64,000 bases of DNA from Pseudanabaena sp. FACHB-1998 (GCF_014696355.1 NZ_JACJQA010000033.1:232196-296195); one strand, 5' to 3'. Counted from the first letter of the stretch, positions 1 through 8,458 are shown. The notes: generated by a model from the sequence alone, not told the origin. A program made the numbers and translations.

Positions 1-16
1 TAAGGGGTTATCAGCA

Positions 17-589
17 GTGGCAGCTCACAAGATACTAGTGATTGATGATAGTCGCGTAATCCGTAATATGGTGCGTGATATGCTCCCGCCCGCAAATTTT
101 GAGGTATTAGAAGCCGCCGATGGCATCAAAGGCTTAGAGATGATTCATCAGGAAAAGCCTTGGATGATCATGCTCGACTTTTTATTGCCTCGCATGAGTG
201 GCTTTGAAGTTTATGAAACCTTGCAGCAGAGTCCCGAATTAAGCCGTATTCCCTTAGTCTTGATGTCTGGACGTAAGGAAGAAGTAACGAGCAAAATTTC
301 CGAGCCTTTTGAAGATAAGTATTTAGTATTTATTGAAAAGCCTTTCGAGCAGAAGGAACTAATTACAGCCATTAAACGGGCTATGGTTTTAGTCCAAAAA
401 CGTCCTCCTGTTTCCGTAGTTCCCACAAGTACAACTGTAGATACCCCTGCCACCGAAAAGACTGATGATGCGTTGATTAAGCGGATTGAAGAGCTAGAAG
501 CAAAGTCCAAGATTTTGGAACAGCAAATAGCTACCCAACAAAAGCAATTCCAACAACTCGTAGACTTTATCAAGAAAAAAATAAAATAA
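17..589 (+). CDS. Response regulator receiver protein with C-terminal coiled coil
   Basis: A CheY-like receiver domain fills residues 1-120. The acidic pair is Asp10-Asp11, the phospho-acceptor is Asp54 in the MIMLDFLLPRMSG stretch, and the conserved lysine is Lys108 in IEKPF. A Pro/Thr-rich linker leads to a C-terminal coiled coil (about 150-190) ending in a lysine-rich tail. There is no DNA-binding output domain, so it probably signals by dimerisation or protein contact. The start is GTG, preceded by AAGGGG about 9 nt upstream. The frame is open to the window edge, so an upstream start cannot be excluded. Its kinase is not in the window. Confidence 0.9.
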   Translation: MAAHKILVIDDSRVIRNMVRDMLPPANFEVLEAADGIKGLEMIHQEKPWMIMLDFLLPRMSGFEVYETLQQSPELSRIPLVLMSGRKEEVTSKISEPFEDKYLVFIEKPFEQKELITAIKRAMVLVQKRPPVSVVPTSTTVDTPATEKTDDALIKRIEELEAKSKILEQQIATQQKQFQQLVDFIKKKIK

Positions 590-601
590 AAATTGGTAAA
601 T

Positions 602-645
602 CACCAATAGAAAAGGGAGGTAAAACTTACCTTTTTCTATTGGTG
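602..645. terminator. Bidirectional terminator between convergent genes
   Basis: Arms CACCAATAGAAAA and TTCTATTGGTG with an inner GGTAA-AAC-TTACC stem. It lies between the response regulator and the pentapeptide gene, and its right arm covers the stop codon of the latter. Confidence 0.75.
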
Positions 646-1020
646 GATGGAGCCATCAGGCATAGTTGCACCTGATAATTTTGCCTTTTCTAGTTTGGCA
701 AGACTAAGATCGGCTTTGAGAAGATTTGCTCCCTGTAGGTTGGCATGACTAAGATCGGCTCTGGTTAAAATAGCTCCTCTCAAATCTACTTTTTCTAAAT
801 TGGCATGGCTGAGATCTGCCCATGCGAGGTCGGCTCCTCGCAAATCAGAGCCACTAAAGTTAATTTTGGCTAAGATGGATTCGCTAAGATCGATGCCATG
901 CAGCGATATGTTTTGCATATCCGATTCATGGAGATGGGTTTGCTCAAAGTTACGATCGCCTTTGGTGTAGCGATCAAGCAATTCAGCTTTAGTTAAGGCG
1001 GCATGAGAAGGGAATGTCAT
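637..1020 (-). CDS. Pentapeptide-repeat protein
   Basis: 127 residues. About ten tandem A(D/N)LXX pentapeptides (for example LRGAD, LAWAD, LSHAN) span residues ~40-115 and should fold as a right-handed quadrilateral beta helix. The short N-terminal part (LLDRYTKGDRNFEQTHLHE) resembles the leader found before the repeats in many cyanobacterial family members. The chain ends with an MPDG motif also found at the end of the pentapeptide protein at 46.2 kb. ATG at 1020 is preferred over the in-frame TTG two codons upstream. No signal peptide, so presumably cytosolic. Function is unknown; the family is very abundant in cyanobacteria. Confidence 0.88.
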   Translation of the reverse strand: MTFPSHAALTKAELLDRYTKGDRNFEQTHLHESDMQNISLHGIDLSESILAKINFSGSDLRGADLAWADLSHANLEKVDLRGAILTRADLSHANLQGANLLKADLSLAKLEKAKLSGATMPDGSIHQ

Positions 1021-1081
1021 ATGCAAAAGTTTTATATTTAGTTTTATATTTAATTTTATATTTAATTGTTCAGGCTACTGC

Positions 1082-1140
1082 CTCCCCCTAAGAATTAGTA
1101 ATGCGACGCTTCACGTCGCATTACTAATTCTTAGGGGGAG
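1082..1140. repeat. Perfect palindrome, 28-nt arms
   Basis: Starts CTCCCCCTAAGAATTAG; core TGCGACG-CTT-CACGTCGCA. It belongs to the AAGAATTAG / CTAATTCTT palindromes seen also near 4.0, 31.1, 46.6 and 53.05 kb. Hairpin; possible terminator or REP-like element. Confidence 0.85.
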
Positions 1141-1162
1141 CAATTACCAAGTTAATGAAACA

Positions 1163-1209
1163 CAAGAATTTTTTAAAGGGTTGCTTTGCAACCCTTTAAA
1201 AAATTCTTG
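1163..1209. repeat. Perfect palindrome 22+3+22
   Basis: Left arm CAAGAATTTTTTAAAGGG..., core GTTGC-TTT-GCAAC. With the preceding palindrome it fills the gap before tcdA. The hairpin at 18018-18064 has the same design with a closely related core. Confidence 0.85.
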
Positions 1210-1273
1210 GTTCTAGGTTGAGCGCAAAGCGCTGTAAGGTTACAGCCATCCATAAATATTACTAACTTTGGTC

Positions 1274-1996
1274 ATGACGGACTGGTTACAACGCACGGAA
1301 TTATTAATTGGCAATCATGGAATCGCCAAGCTCAAGCAGGCGAATGTCTTAGTGGTGGGCATGGGGGGCGTGGGGAGTTTTGCCGCCGAGTTTTTATGTC
1401 GGGCGGGGATCGGACGGATGACAATTGTGGATGGCGATCGCGTTGATCCTTCTAACAAAAATCGCCAGATTGTGGCTCTCGATAGTACGGTTGATGTGCA
1501 TAAAGCGGATGTGATGGCGGCGAGAATGCAAGACATTAATCCTGAGTTGCAATTAACGTCAATGAAGGAATTTCTTACCCCTGATTTGATGATGGAATTG
1601 GTGACAACCAAATTTGACTGGGTTTTAGATTGCATTGATAGTTTGCAACCTAAGTTATATTTTCTGGGGGCGGCGGTGACTAATGGCGTGAAGGTGGCGA
1701 GCAGTATGGGGGCTGGTGGACGTGTTGATCCCCAAAAGGTGAGAATTGCGCCAATTTTTGAGACGGATTGCTGTCGCTTTGCTTATAAGGTGCGGAAGGG
1801 TTTGCGCCGCAAGGGTTTTGCTAATGCTCAGATTATGGCGGTGTATTCGGAGGAGTTGGTCAATCGCGATTCTTTGCAGTTAACCGATGGCAGTAATTTC
1901 AAGCGATCGTATTACGGCACGATTTCCTATATTCCTGCGTTGTTTGGGATCAATATGGCAAGTATCGTCATTCGTGATTTGATTGCCGAATTTTAG
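1274..1996 (+). CDS. tcdA: tRNA threonylcarbamoyladenosine dehydratase (TcdA/CsdL-type, ThiF superfamily)
   Basis: 240 residues, typical for TcdA. It carries an E1-like Rossmann ATP-binding motif VVGMGGVGS (Gly29-Gly34), IVDGDRVDPSNKNRQ after the second strand, and the RKGLRRKG and AVYSEE elements characteristic of CsdL/TcdA. In the known family the enzyme uses ATP to cyclise t6A37 of ANN-decoding tRNAs to ct6A. ATG at 1274 is used; an in-frame TTG six bases upstream is less likely. The last codons GCC GAA TTT TAG lie in the left arm of the terminator palindrome shared with the convergent gene. Confidence 0.88.
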   Translation: MTDWLQRTELLIGNHGIAKLKQANVLVVGMGGVGSFAAEFLCRAGIGRMTIVDGDRVDPSNKNRQIVALDSTVDVHKADVMAARMQDINPELQLTSMKEFLTPDLMMELVTTKFDWVLDCIDSLQPKLYFLGAAVTNGVKVASSMGAGGRVDPQKVRIAPIFETDCCRFAYKVRKGLRRKGFANAQIMAVYSEELVNRDSLQLTDGSNFKRSYYGTISYIPALFGINMASIVIRDLIAEF

Positions 1997-2038
1997 ATAA
2001 ATTAAGGCGCTTTGCGCCTTAATTTATCTAAAATTCGG
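1986..2038. terminator. Shared convergent terminator embedding both stop codons
   Basis: Perfect 25+3+25 palindrome (CCGAATTTTAG... core AAGGCGC-TTT-GCGCCTT). Both tcdA and the gene on the opposite strand end with GAATTTTAG read from this palindrome. Confidence 0.9.
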
Positions 2039-3830
2039 GTTTGGTGGGTGGTGGGGTGATAAAAATAGCGATCGCATTGTGGACGGGCGCAATTTCGGTA
2101 ATCGAACGATTGAGAATATTCCCGCCTAAAAATAGGGTTGATGAACTGCCGCCATCAAGATTTAGGGCTTCAACTGCGCCAATTTTTTTGAGAACTTCCG
2201 CAGTTTGTAAGAGATTGGGTGCAACTCCATTGGGAGCCTCTTGGACGGTGACCAGCAGCAGTTTACCTTTATCTTTAGTGGTGGCGATCGCACTGCGATC
2301 CGCCGCTTGTGTATCAAAACCTGCTTGAAAATTCTCCGCTTTGCCATCAAGAACAAGATTCCCATTCTTGAGTAATAGGGGGCCTGCACCGATGAGGTTA
2401 GGGAAGTTGGCAAATTTTTCAGGGACAAAGGCTTGACGACCCTTGACCGTCATGCCCACAGGTAATTGCTTCGCGGCTTCGGGCGATTGCCTTGCTACTA
2501 AAACATAGCCATCACTGGGGATCGTCACTTGACCAACACCGACTACGCCTCCTTGATATTGAGCAACAACGCGATCGCCTCTGACCACAATAATCAGTTC
2601 ATTTTCGGTGAGGGGGGTGTAGCCACTGCCCCAGTTGGGCGTATACCGAGCTATCCCTCGTTGCACATAGGCACTATTGAGATTTGTGAGCGCGATTTTA
2701 GTTTGATTGGCAGTAATTTCTTCCGTAAAATTCAGGCGATCAATCAGGGTTTCGCCCTTCTCATTCCAAGCGATCGCCCCCCGTACTAACGCTGTCCCTG
2801 CAATCCAGCGATTACCTTCCCGAATTGCGCCAACGGGTAACTGGCGAATCCGATTAAAAAATCCCCCATTGATCGCTCCCACAGCTTGGGCTTGTTCCAC
2901 CATTTGCGGCACAGGACTTAGTCCAAGAATGCCATTGGGAGAGCCATCGGGATTGCTCCAAATCGGGCGGACTTTTAGGCGTGGTTGTTTCAGATCCACC
3001 TCTAGGGCGGTTACGGAAAACTTAATAGTTTTAGGATCTTGGGGATTTTTCGGCTTATGGGGAATTTCGACAATTTTTTCAATTCTTCGTAAACCATCCG
3101 CCCATTGCACCGTCAGGCTAGGCGGTACATAGTCACGCCGTAAATCAATGACCATCCGAGGTGTAGGACTACTTAGCATTTCGATCGCAGGATTAATCGA
3201 ATCATTGGTTTGAATCTGAATCTGCGTTAGTTTTCCCTGCGGCTGAATGGTGACGGACTTCACGAGATTGCCAGCAATAGAATTAAGCCCAATGGGTAAA
3301 TCTGAAGCCACTTCTGCGGAAACGATCAGATTAATGACATTGCCCTGCCGACTAACTCGCCAAGGTGTCCGTCGATTGAGATCGATTACAAGGCGATCGC
3401 CCCAAGGTTGTTTGCTACGGCGCACCGCTTGCATCAAAGTGTCAGGAGTATAAATATTGAGAGCATTACCTGAAATCTCTGTCCGCCATTGATCCGCAAA
3501 GGGGGTGAGATCCAGATAGCGAAATCTCCCCGTACTATCAAAGGCTACCCTAGAAAAAGTGGGACTAGAAAACCAGCGTAATCGTTGGCGATCGCTTTTT
3601 TCCGAATCCAGCATCTGTACGCCCAAACCGCCAGTGAGCCAATCCTCTTGCACATAGAGATTTTGCTGTCCCTGTTCCACTTTTCGGAGCCAACGTCCTG
3701 ACCAAGGCTGTCCATTTAGCTGAATCACAGTTCCGCTATTAGGAGTGGCGGATGGGGCGCTATCGGCGATGACAAATTGACAGCAAGCGGCAAGAATCGG
3801 AATTAGCGTTTTACGGTATGTCATTTTCAT
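2028..3830 (-). CDS. Exported phosphodiester glycosidase (NAGPA-domain) family protein
   Basis: 600 residues with an N-terminal signal peptide (MKMTYRKTLIPILAACCQF). Residues ~30-235 form a beta-rich region resembling an AMIN-like cell-wall-targeting segment. Residues ~250-595 match the NAGPA/phosphodiester glycosidase fold: AINGGFFN, GAGPLLLKNG and the C-terminal ALNLDGGSSSTLF signature, which carries the conserved Asp-Gly-Gly-Ser. The family removes sugars from phosphodiester-linked glycans; the substrate here is unknown and is inferred to be in the periplasm or cell wall. Convergent with tcdA, sharing one palindromic terminator. Confidence 0.85.
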   Translation of the reverse strand: MKMTYRKTLIPILAACCQFVIADSAPSATPNSGTVIQLNGQPWSGRWLRKVEQGQQNLYVQEDWLTGGLGVQMLDSEKSDRQRLRWFSSPTFSRVAFDSTGRFRYLDLTPFADQWRTEISGNALNIYTPDTLMQAVRRSKQPWGDRLVIDLNRRTPWRVSRQGNVINLIVSAEVASDLPIGLNSIAGNLVKSVTIQPQGKLTQIQIQTNDSINPAIEMLSSPTPRMVIDLRRDYVPPSLTVQWADGLRRIEKIVEIPHKPKNPQDPKTIKFSVTALEVDLKQPRLKVRPIWSNPDGSPNGILGLSPVPQMVEQAQAVGAINGGFFNRIRQLPVGAIREGNRWIAGTALVRGAIAWNEKGETLIDRLNFTEEITANQTKIALTNLNSAYVQRGIARYTPNWGSGYTPLTENELIIVVRGDRVVAQYQGGVVGVGQVTIPSDGYVLVARQSPEAAKQLPVGMTVKGRQAFVPEKFANFPNLIGAGPLLLKNGNLVLDGKAENFQAGFDTQAADRSAIATTKDKGKLLLVTVQEAPNGVAPNLLQTAEVLKKIGAVEALNLDGGSSSTLFLGGNILNRSITEIAPVHNAIAIFITPPPTKPEF

Positions 3831-3887
3831 GATGCTAGGGCTTTATCAGCTATGGCGAATAATTGTACTCGCAAGAAGCCAAATAAG

Positions 3888-3932
3888 TAGTTAGGTTCAA
3901 AAAATGGCGATGCCATTTTTTGAACCTAACTA
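3888..3932. repeat. Perfect palindrome 21+3+21
   Basis: TAGTTAGGTTC...AATGGC-GAT-GCCATT... ATGGC-core class. Confidence 0.85.
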
Positions 3933-3997
3933 CCAGTGAATTTATAGCTATCGCCATTCTTGTTACGCCCTTCCAGCTTATAAAATAGATATTAAAA

Positions 3998-4046
3998 CCC
4001 AAGAATTAGCTGTGCGGCGCGAAGCGCCACACAGCTAATTCTTGGG
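3998..4046. repeat. Near-perfect palindrome, CCCAAGAATTAG class
   Basis: Arms of 23 nt around GGCGC-GAA-GCGCC with one mismatch; outer sequence CCCAAGAATTAG...CTAATTCTTGGG. Confidence 0.85.
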
Positions 4047-4150
4047 GAAAGAGTAGGACACAAGTGACCACAGCTATACTATGGCTATAATTGGAGCAGA
4101 CTTAGTTCTGTCAACTAAGCCTATTAACAACATATAAATAAACAACAAAT

Positions 4151-4600
4151 ATGGATCGCCGTAAATTACTTTCATGGTTCGGTTTAGGTTGGTTAATCAG
4201 CTTTTTGCCATCCTCCCTAAGTGGTTGTAGTGATACAAATTCAGTGAGTAACTCTTCTTCTCCTGCCGCACCTGAAAGCGTTGCTGCTGCTCCTCGTGGA
4301 GAGTTTAAAGCGATCGGTTCAGTTGCCCAGCTTGATAAAGACGGCAAATTGATATCTACCGATAAAAAAATTTTAGTGGTACGCGATCCTAAAAATTCTA
4401 ATAAAGTCTTAGCCGTTAATTCAGCATGTACTCACAAAGGTTGTGTGGTGGAATGGCAAAAAAGTAGTCAAGAATATGTTTGCCCTTGTCATGATGCCAA
4501 GTTTGCAGCTAATGGCTCCGTAAAACAAGGACCTGCGAATAAGGCTTTGCCTACCTATGCTGCCAAAATCGAAAAAGGTCAAGTATTAGTTAGTTCCTAA
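4151..4600 (+). CDS. Stand-alone Rieske 2Fe-2S lipoprotein
   Basis: 149 residues. A Rieske fold with box 1 CTHKGC (Cys93, His95, Cys98) and box 2 CPCH (Cys111, Cys113, His114). Cys93/His95 and Cys111/His114 would hold the cluster and Cys98-Cys113 the disulfide. The N-terminus has a twin arginine (MDRRKLL), a hydrophobic stretch and a lipobox ending SLSGC, so it is probably Tat- or Sec-exported and lipid-anchored. This differs from PetC of cytochrome b6f, which has an uncleaved helix and is about 30 residues longer. Redox partner unknown. The downstream hairpin at 4602-4642 separates it from the subtilase. Confidence 0.85.
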   Translation: MDRRKLLSWFGLGWLISFLPSSLSGCSDTNSVSNSSSPAAPESVAAAPRGEFKAIGSVAQLDKDGKLISTDKKILVVRDPKNSNKVLAVNSACTHKGCVVEWQKSSQEYVCPCHDAKFAANGSVKQGPANKALPTYAAKIEKGQVLVSS

Positions 4601-4601
4601 T

Positions 4602-4642
4602 AAAAGTTAAGAGGTGTGGCTTAGCCATACCTCTTAACTTTT
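4602..4642 (+). terminator. Hairpin terminator after the Rieske gene
   Basis: AAAAGTTAAGAGGT...TGGC-TTA-GCCA... with one G-T pair, directly after the stop codon; the right arm ends in CTTTT. Confidence 0.75.
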
Positions 4643-4670
4643 ACAACTTTTTGTCAAAGGTCTTAAAGCA

Positions 4671-6488
4671 ATGAAAAAGTTTTTGCTGGCGTGCTTATTT
4701 TTCGCAGGTATATTTTGGGCGCTCTCCACTTATCAAGGATTGGCGGTGGAAGGTCAGTATGACTCGATGGTATTGAATTTTCGGGATAGCCTATCGCCAG
4801 CCCAAGTGGATCGCGAACTCAAGGCGATCGCCTCTAAATATGGATTAGCGGCTAAATTTAATAGTGCTTTTTCTAAGACGGATAAGCTTTACGTTGTCAA
4901 GGGAGATGCCCAAGTCCTCGAAAAGCTTAAGCAATCAGAAGAACTTCGCAACTTGACGGAATATGTCGAAGCTAACTATGTCTATTCGATGGACTTTATC
5001 GGCGGTACGACTCCCAATGATCCGATGTATGGTCAGCAGTGGAACTTGAGAGCGATCGATGTGGAGAAGGCTTGGCAAAAGACCAAGGGTAAAGGTATTA
5101 CGATCGCCGTTATCGATACAGGTGTAAGCCGCGTTGAAGATCTTAAAAACACAAAGTTTGTTAAGGGCTACGATTTTGTGAACGATCGCGAAGATGCTAG
5201 TGATGACAATGGGCATGGAACCCATGTAGCTGGCACGATCGCCCAATCAACTAATAATAATTTTGGTGTAGCAGGTATTGCCTACGAAGCCAGTATCATG
5301 CCCCTTAAAGTCCTCTCAGCGTCAGGGGGAGGCACGATTTCCGATATTGCCGAAGCAATTATCTTTGCGGCGGACAATGGCGCAAATGTCATTAACATGA
5401 GCTTGGGTGGGGGCGGCGAAAGCAAGCTCATGCAAGAGGCGATCGATTATGCCTACAAAAAAGGTGTAGTGGTTGTGGCGGCGGCTGGTAACTCTAACCG
5501 CAACGCCGCCTTCTATCCTGCTCGCTATCCTAAAGTAATTGCAGTATCGGCTACCAGTGCCACAGGCGAAAAAGCCCCCTACTCTAATTACGGGGCGGGC
5601 GTAGATGTAGCGGCTCCGGGTGGGGCGATCGCTAGAGCCAAAAATGGAGAGAAAGGCGATATTTCAGGCGGTATCCTCCAAAATACAATCGATCCGAAAA
5701 CCAAGGAATCCGTATTCCGCTCTTTTCAAGGAACGAGTATGGCAGCCCCTCACGTTGCGGGTGTGGTGGCTTTAATCGAAGCTTCGGGTGTGAAAGATCC
5801 CGAAAAAGTGATGCAAATCGTCAAACAGTCGGCGCGTAAAGTTGCTGACGACACCCAAAATTACTACGGTGCTGGACATTTAAATGCAGCCACCGCAGTC
5901 ACGTTAGCTTCCGAAGGTCAACTGGGAGTCCCTGACTTCTTGAGATGGGCGCGAGACAATGGCTATTTGAGTCCTCGCTTTTGGATTGATGGTGGAGCGG
6001 TGGCGCTAATTCCTAAATTAATTATGGTCATTGGTTCCTATCTCTTAGCTTGGCTACTCAATAGCTGGTTTCCTTTCCGTTGGAATTGGTCTTTTTCTAA
6101 TGGAGTTTTCTTTGGTGGTGCGGGTTTGTTTTTCCTACGCGGATTTTATGTATTTGACCTAACCCAAGTTCCCTTCCGTATCGCAGGGAGTTCTTTGGCA
6201 GAGTTAGGCAATGCATTTTCTAACACAAATGCCCTTAATCCAATTACGGCGAGTGTATTACTTCCCCTTGGCTTATTGATTATTCTTTTAGGTCATCCTC
6301 AATGGAAATGGTTTGCCATTGGTTCCGCGATCGGGACGACGGCTTGCTTAGCAACCAGTGCCGTACTTGCGCCGCAATTGATGTGGATTGGCGAAGGGAT
6401 GCCCGCGATCGCCTTCCTAAGCATCAATGCCATTCTCTGTTTTGGTTGTGCCTATCTATCGATCAAGTCAGAAACCGCTACCATTTAA
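4671..6488 (+). CDS. Subtilisin-like serine protease (S8) with C-terminal membrane domain
   Basis: 605 residues. N-terminal signal or anchor (KFLLACLFFAGIFWALS), then an I9-like propeptide (~25-110), then a complete S8 catalytic domain with Asp149 (AVIDTGVS), His182 (GHGTHVAGT) and Ser356 (GTSMAAPH). After about residue 430 come four predicted transmembrane helices (for example ALIPKLIMVIGSYLLAWLL and ASVLLPLGLLIILLG), so the mature protease should be tethered to the plasma or thylakoid membrane. Most subtilases lack such a tail. Starts 70 nt after the Rieske gene but behind a terminator-like hairpin. Confidence 0.9.
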   Translation: MKKFLLACLFFAGIFWALSTYQGLAVEGQYDSMVLNFRDSLSPAQVDRELKAIASKYGLAAKFNSAFSKTDKLYVVKGDAQVLEKLKQSEELRNLTEYVEANYVYSMDFIGGTTPNDPMYGQQWNLRAIDVEKAWQKTKGKGITIAVIDTGVSRVEDLKNTKFVKGYDFVNDREDASDDNGHGTHVAGTIAQSTNNNFGVAGIAYEASIMPLKVLSASGGGTISDIAEAIIFAADNGANVINMSLGGGGESKLMQEAIDYAYKKGVVVVAAAGNSNRNAAFYPARYPKVIAVSATSATGEKAPYSNYGAGVDVAAPGGAIARAKNGEKGDISGGILQNTIDPKTKESVFRSFQGTSMAAPHVAGVVALIEASGVKDPEKVMQIVKQSARKVADDTQNYYGAGHLNAATAVTLASEGQLGVPDFLRWARDNGYLSPRFWIDGGAVALIPKLIMVIGSYLLAWLLNSWFPFRWNWSFSNGVFFGGAGLFFLRGFYVFDLTQVPFRIAGSSLAELGNAFSNTNALNPITASVLLPLGLLIILLGHPQWKWFAIGSAIGTTACLATSAVLAPQLMWIGEGMPAIAFLSINAILCFGCAYLSIKSETATI

Positions 6489-6496
6489 CCCCAGTC

Positions 6497-6541
6497 TCAA
6501 GAAGCTAATTCTCCCGCGAACGGTGAGAATTGGCTTCTTGA
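6497..6541. terminator. Hairpin after the protease gene
   Basis: Arms TCAAGAAGC(T/C)AATTCTC around CCGCGAACGG; near-perfect inverted repeat. Confidence 0.7.
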
Positions 6542-6565
6542 AGCCTTTTACTTAAAGTAAAAATC

Positions 6566-6790
6566 ATGAATACTCAGATTGTCGGAACTGTTGAATATAT
6601 TGACATTGGCACGGGAACTTGGGCGATCGCTACGGATACCGACGAGCAGTATGAGATTTGGCAGCCTGCGCCAGAAGCCATTTTGCGAGAAGGCTTGAAA
6701 TTAAGTGTGACCGCCAAAATTCGGGATGATGTAATGTCGATCGCCGCGATCGGTGATGTTATTGAAATTGAAGATTTTCAAATCCTTTAA
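6566..6790 (+). CDS. Small conserved hypothetical protein
   Basis: 74 residues, acidic, predicted mostly beta strand (QIVGTVEYIDIGTGTWAIAT, then LSVTAKIRDD). The pattern looks like a small OB- or SH3-like barrel, but I do not recognise the family. It precedes the exported protein at 6798 by 7 nt, so the two probably share a transcript. No catalytic motif. Confidence 0.65.
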   Translation: MNTQIVGTVEYIDIGTGTWAIATDTDEQYEIWQPAPEAILREGLKLSVTAKIRDDVMSIAAIGDVIEIEDFQIL

Positions 6791-6797
6791 AATTGTG

Positions 6798-7310
6798 ATG
6801 ACAAAAAATATAAGGTTCCCAAAGATTACTCATGGCGATCGCTACTTTAGCCTTATGGCGACCGTTGCCATTACTTTTACGGTTACTTGTTCGGCATTTT
6901 GCGCTGCTCAGTCAGTCCAAGCCAATGAAGTGAAATCCATTGCGGGAAAAGAAAAGCAATCTAAACCAAGGGTTGTCAAAATTGCTGGTACTTACAAAGT
7001 GATCTTAGATGCTCAGGCTCTAGCGGAGGCAAAAAAAGAAGGATTTGTATCAATTACGGGGCAGTGGACAATTAGTCCGAATGGCGCGTTTGCGGCTGCT
7101 TTAAAACTGGTTAAGAGTAATGGTGAGATCTCAAACATTAACACCGCAGGTCGAGTCAGAATTATTAATGGGAAAGTCGTTTCGCAAGTAGAAATTTTAA
7201 ATGGAGAAAAGCCCACTGAAGCTATTCCCACTCAGTCCTATACATTATTGTCCGATGGCATAACCTTGCAAGCCGACGATCAACCAGTAAAGCTGGTGAG
7301 AACAAATTGA
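6798..7310 (+). CDS. Hypothetical exported protein
   Basis: 170 residues. A signal peptide with hydrophobic core ATVAITFTVTCSAF and a likely cleavage after VQA precedes a beta-rich domain of about 110 residues with no recognised family. ATG at 6798 is chosen because an earlier in-frame ATG at 6753 would overlap the upstream gene by 38 nt and spoil the signal peptide. It ends at a strong bidirectional terminator shared with thiE. Confidence 0.65.
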   Translation: MTKNIRFPKITHGDRYFSLMATVAITFTVTCSAFCAAQSVQANEVKSIAGKEKQSKPRVVKIAGTYKVILDAQALAEAKKEGFVSITGQWTISPNGAFAAALKLVKSNGEISNINTAGRVRIINGKVVSQVEILNGEKPTEAIPTQSYTLLSDGITLQADDQPVKLVRTN

Positions 7311-7314
7311 AAAT

Positions 7315-7343
7315 AAAAAAGCGGCGCTTCGCGCCGCTTTTTT
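7315..7343. terminator. Bidirectional rho-independent terminator
   Basis: A6-GCGGCGC-TTC-GCGCCGC-T6, between the exported protein and thiE, which face each other. Confidence 0.9.
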
Positions 7344-7347
7344 ATGA

Positions 7348-8391
7348 CTATGACAAGAGCGATCGCATTTGTTTAGCAATCCGATCGGGATATTCCGCTT
7401 TCATGAGAGCGCGAACGATCGCCACTCGCTTTGCCCCTGAAGCGATCGCCTCGGCTAAATTATGTTCATCAATTCCGCCGATCGCAAACCAAGGAATACT
7501 AATATTTTGCGCCGCATAGTTAACATATTCGTAGCCTGCGGCAGCTTTATTAGGCTTGGTCGGTGTAGCATGAACGGGACCAACCCCCACATAGTCCACC
7601 TGATTATTCAAAGCGATCGCTAATTCTTGAGGATTAGTCGTGGACTGACCGATGATGTATTGCGAAGCATCGCCACCATTCGCATTCAAAATTTGACGCA
7701 CCGCCGACACAGGCAAATCTGTTTGCCCCACATGAATACCATCGGCTCCCACCGCGATCGCAATATCCACGCGATCATTCACCAAAAATAGCGCCTCGTA
7801 TTTATGGCAAAGATCACAAAGCTGCTGGGCGATCGCTAAACGAGTCCCATCTTCCCCCTCCTTTTGACGGTACTGCACGATCTGAACTCCCCCTTGCAAA
7901 GCCAAATCGACAACAGAGACAATATCATCTACAGGAGTGGTCACCAAATATAAGCTTGCCTCCTGTAGCTTTTGGCGGCGCACCTGACCCAGATTTGATG
8001 ATTTAACTAGCTCACTTTCTAGTATGTAAACCTGATAGCGCATTTGTTTCATCGCTTCCCCTAAATGGGGATCAACAACTTTGCCATATTCCTCCAAAAC
8101 CCTCAAAGCCTCTTGCAAACGCCCCATATTAGCCCTTAACACCGCTTGCACATCGGCACGACTGACCTCTTGAGCATGGCTCAGCCCCGTGGCGGGATCA
8201 TCGGTAGTATTGCGGGCGCGACGAAATTCTTCGCGATGCCATTGAGCTAATTCTTGCCGCATTTGTTTGCAGCGATCGCATAGATCGACATTTTCTAAAC
8301 CAAAGCGACACCATTCTTCGATGGTGCGAATCGCTTCACGGGCGCGATCAAGATTAGCATCAAGGATGCGATAAACAATTTGTTGAGACAT
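7348..8391 (-). CDS. thiE: Thiamine-phosphate synthase with N-terminal extension
   Basis: 347 residues; the enzyme joins HMP-PP to THZ-P in thiamine biosynthesis. The C-terminal ~200 residues are a TIM-barrel TMP synthase: VQYRQKEG, LVNDRVDIA, GADGIHVGQTDLP, GVGPVHATPTK and IGGI. The N-terminal ~135 residues (YRILDANLDRAREAIRTIEEW...) form the helical extension typical of cyanobacterial ThiE. ATG at 8391 has a purine-rich AAGAAG upstream. No thiamine riboswitch is seen in the 5' region, which instead holds a palindrome next to the upstream gene. Confidence 0.92.
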   Translation of the reverse strand: MSQQIVYRILDANLDRAREAIRTIEEWCRFGLENVDLCDRCKQMRQELAQWHREEFRRARNTTDDPATGLSHAQEVSRADVQAVLRANMGRLQEALRVLEEYGKVVDPHLGEAMKQMRYQVYILESELVKSSNLGQVRRQKLQEASLYLVTTPVDDIVSVVDLALQGGVQIVQYRQKEGEDGTRLAIAQQLCDLCHKYEALFLVNDRVDIAIAVGADGIHVGQTDLPVSAVRQILNANGGDASQYIIGQSTTNPQELAIALNNQVDYVGVGPVHATPTKPNKAAAGYEYVNYAAQNISIPWFAIGGIDEHNLAEAIASGAKRVAIVRALMKAEYPDRIAKQMRSLLS

Positions 8392-8404
8392 ATACTTCTT
8401 TCCC

Positions 8405-8455
8405 AGTCAAGAAATGTTGGTGCGGGGCAAAGCCCCACACCAACATTTCTTGACT
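8405..8455. terminator. Palindrome between thiE and its upstream neighbour
   Basis: 24+3+24 arms with one mismatch, AGTCAAGAAATGTTGG... core GGGGC-AAA-GCCCC. It lies 4 nt downstream of the stop codon of the 561-residue protein and should end its transcript before thiE. Confidence 0.8.
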
Positions 8456-8458
8456 TTA

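Larger units (their letters stand above)
3831..4150. other. Intergenic region with two palindromes, no gene seen
   Basis: Divergent spacer of 320 bp between the NAGPA protein and the Rieske protein. It contains the palindromes at 3888-3932 and 3998-4046 and an AT-rich stretch before the Rieske gene. No ORF with a credible start was found. Confidence 0.7.

Noticed and set aside
2707..3132. Plus-strand ORF of 141 residues inside the NAGPA gene
   Set aside because: Antisense shadow; the minus-strand frame encodes a recognisable full-length domain.
8392..8458. Thiamine riboswitch upstream of thiE
   Set aside because: Only ~65 nt between genes, fully occupied by a palindrome; no TPP-box consensus.
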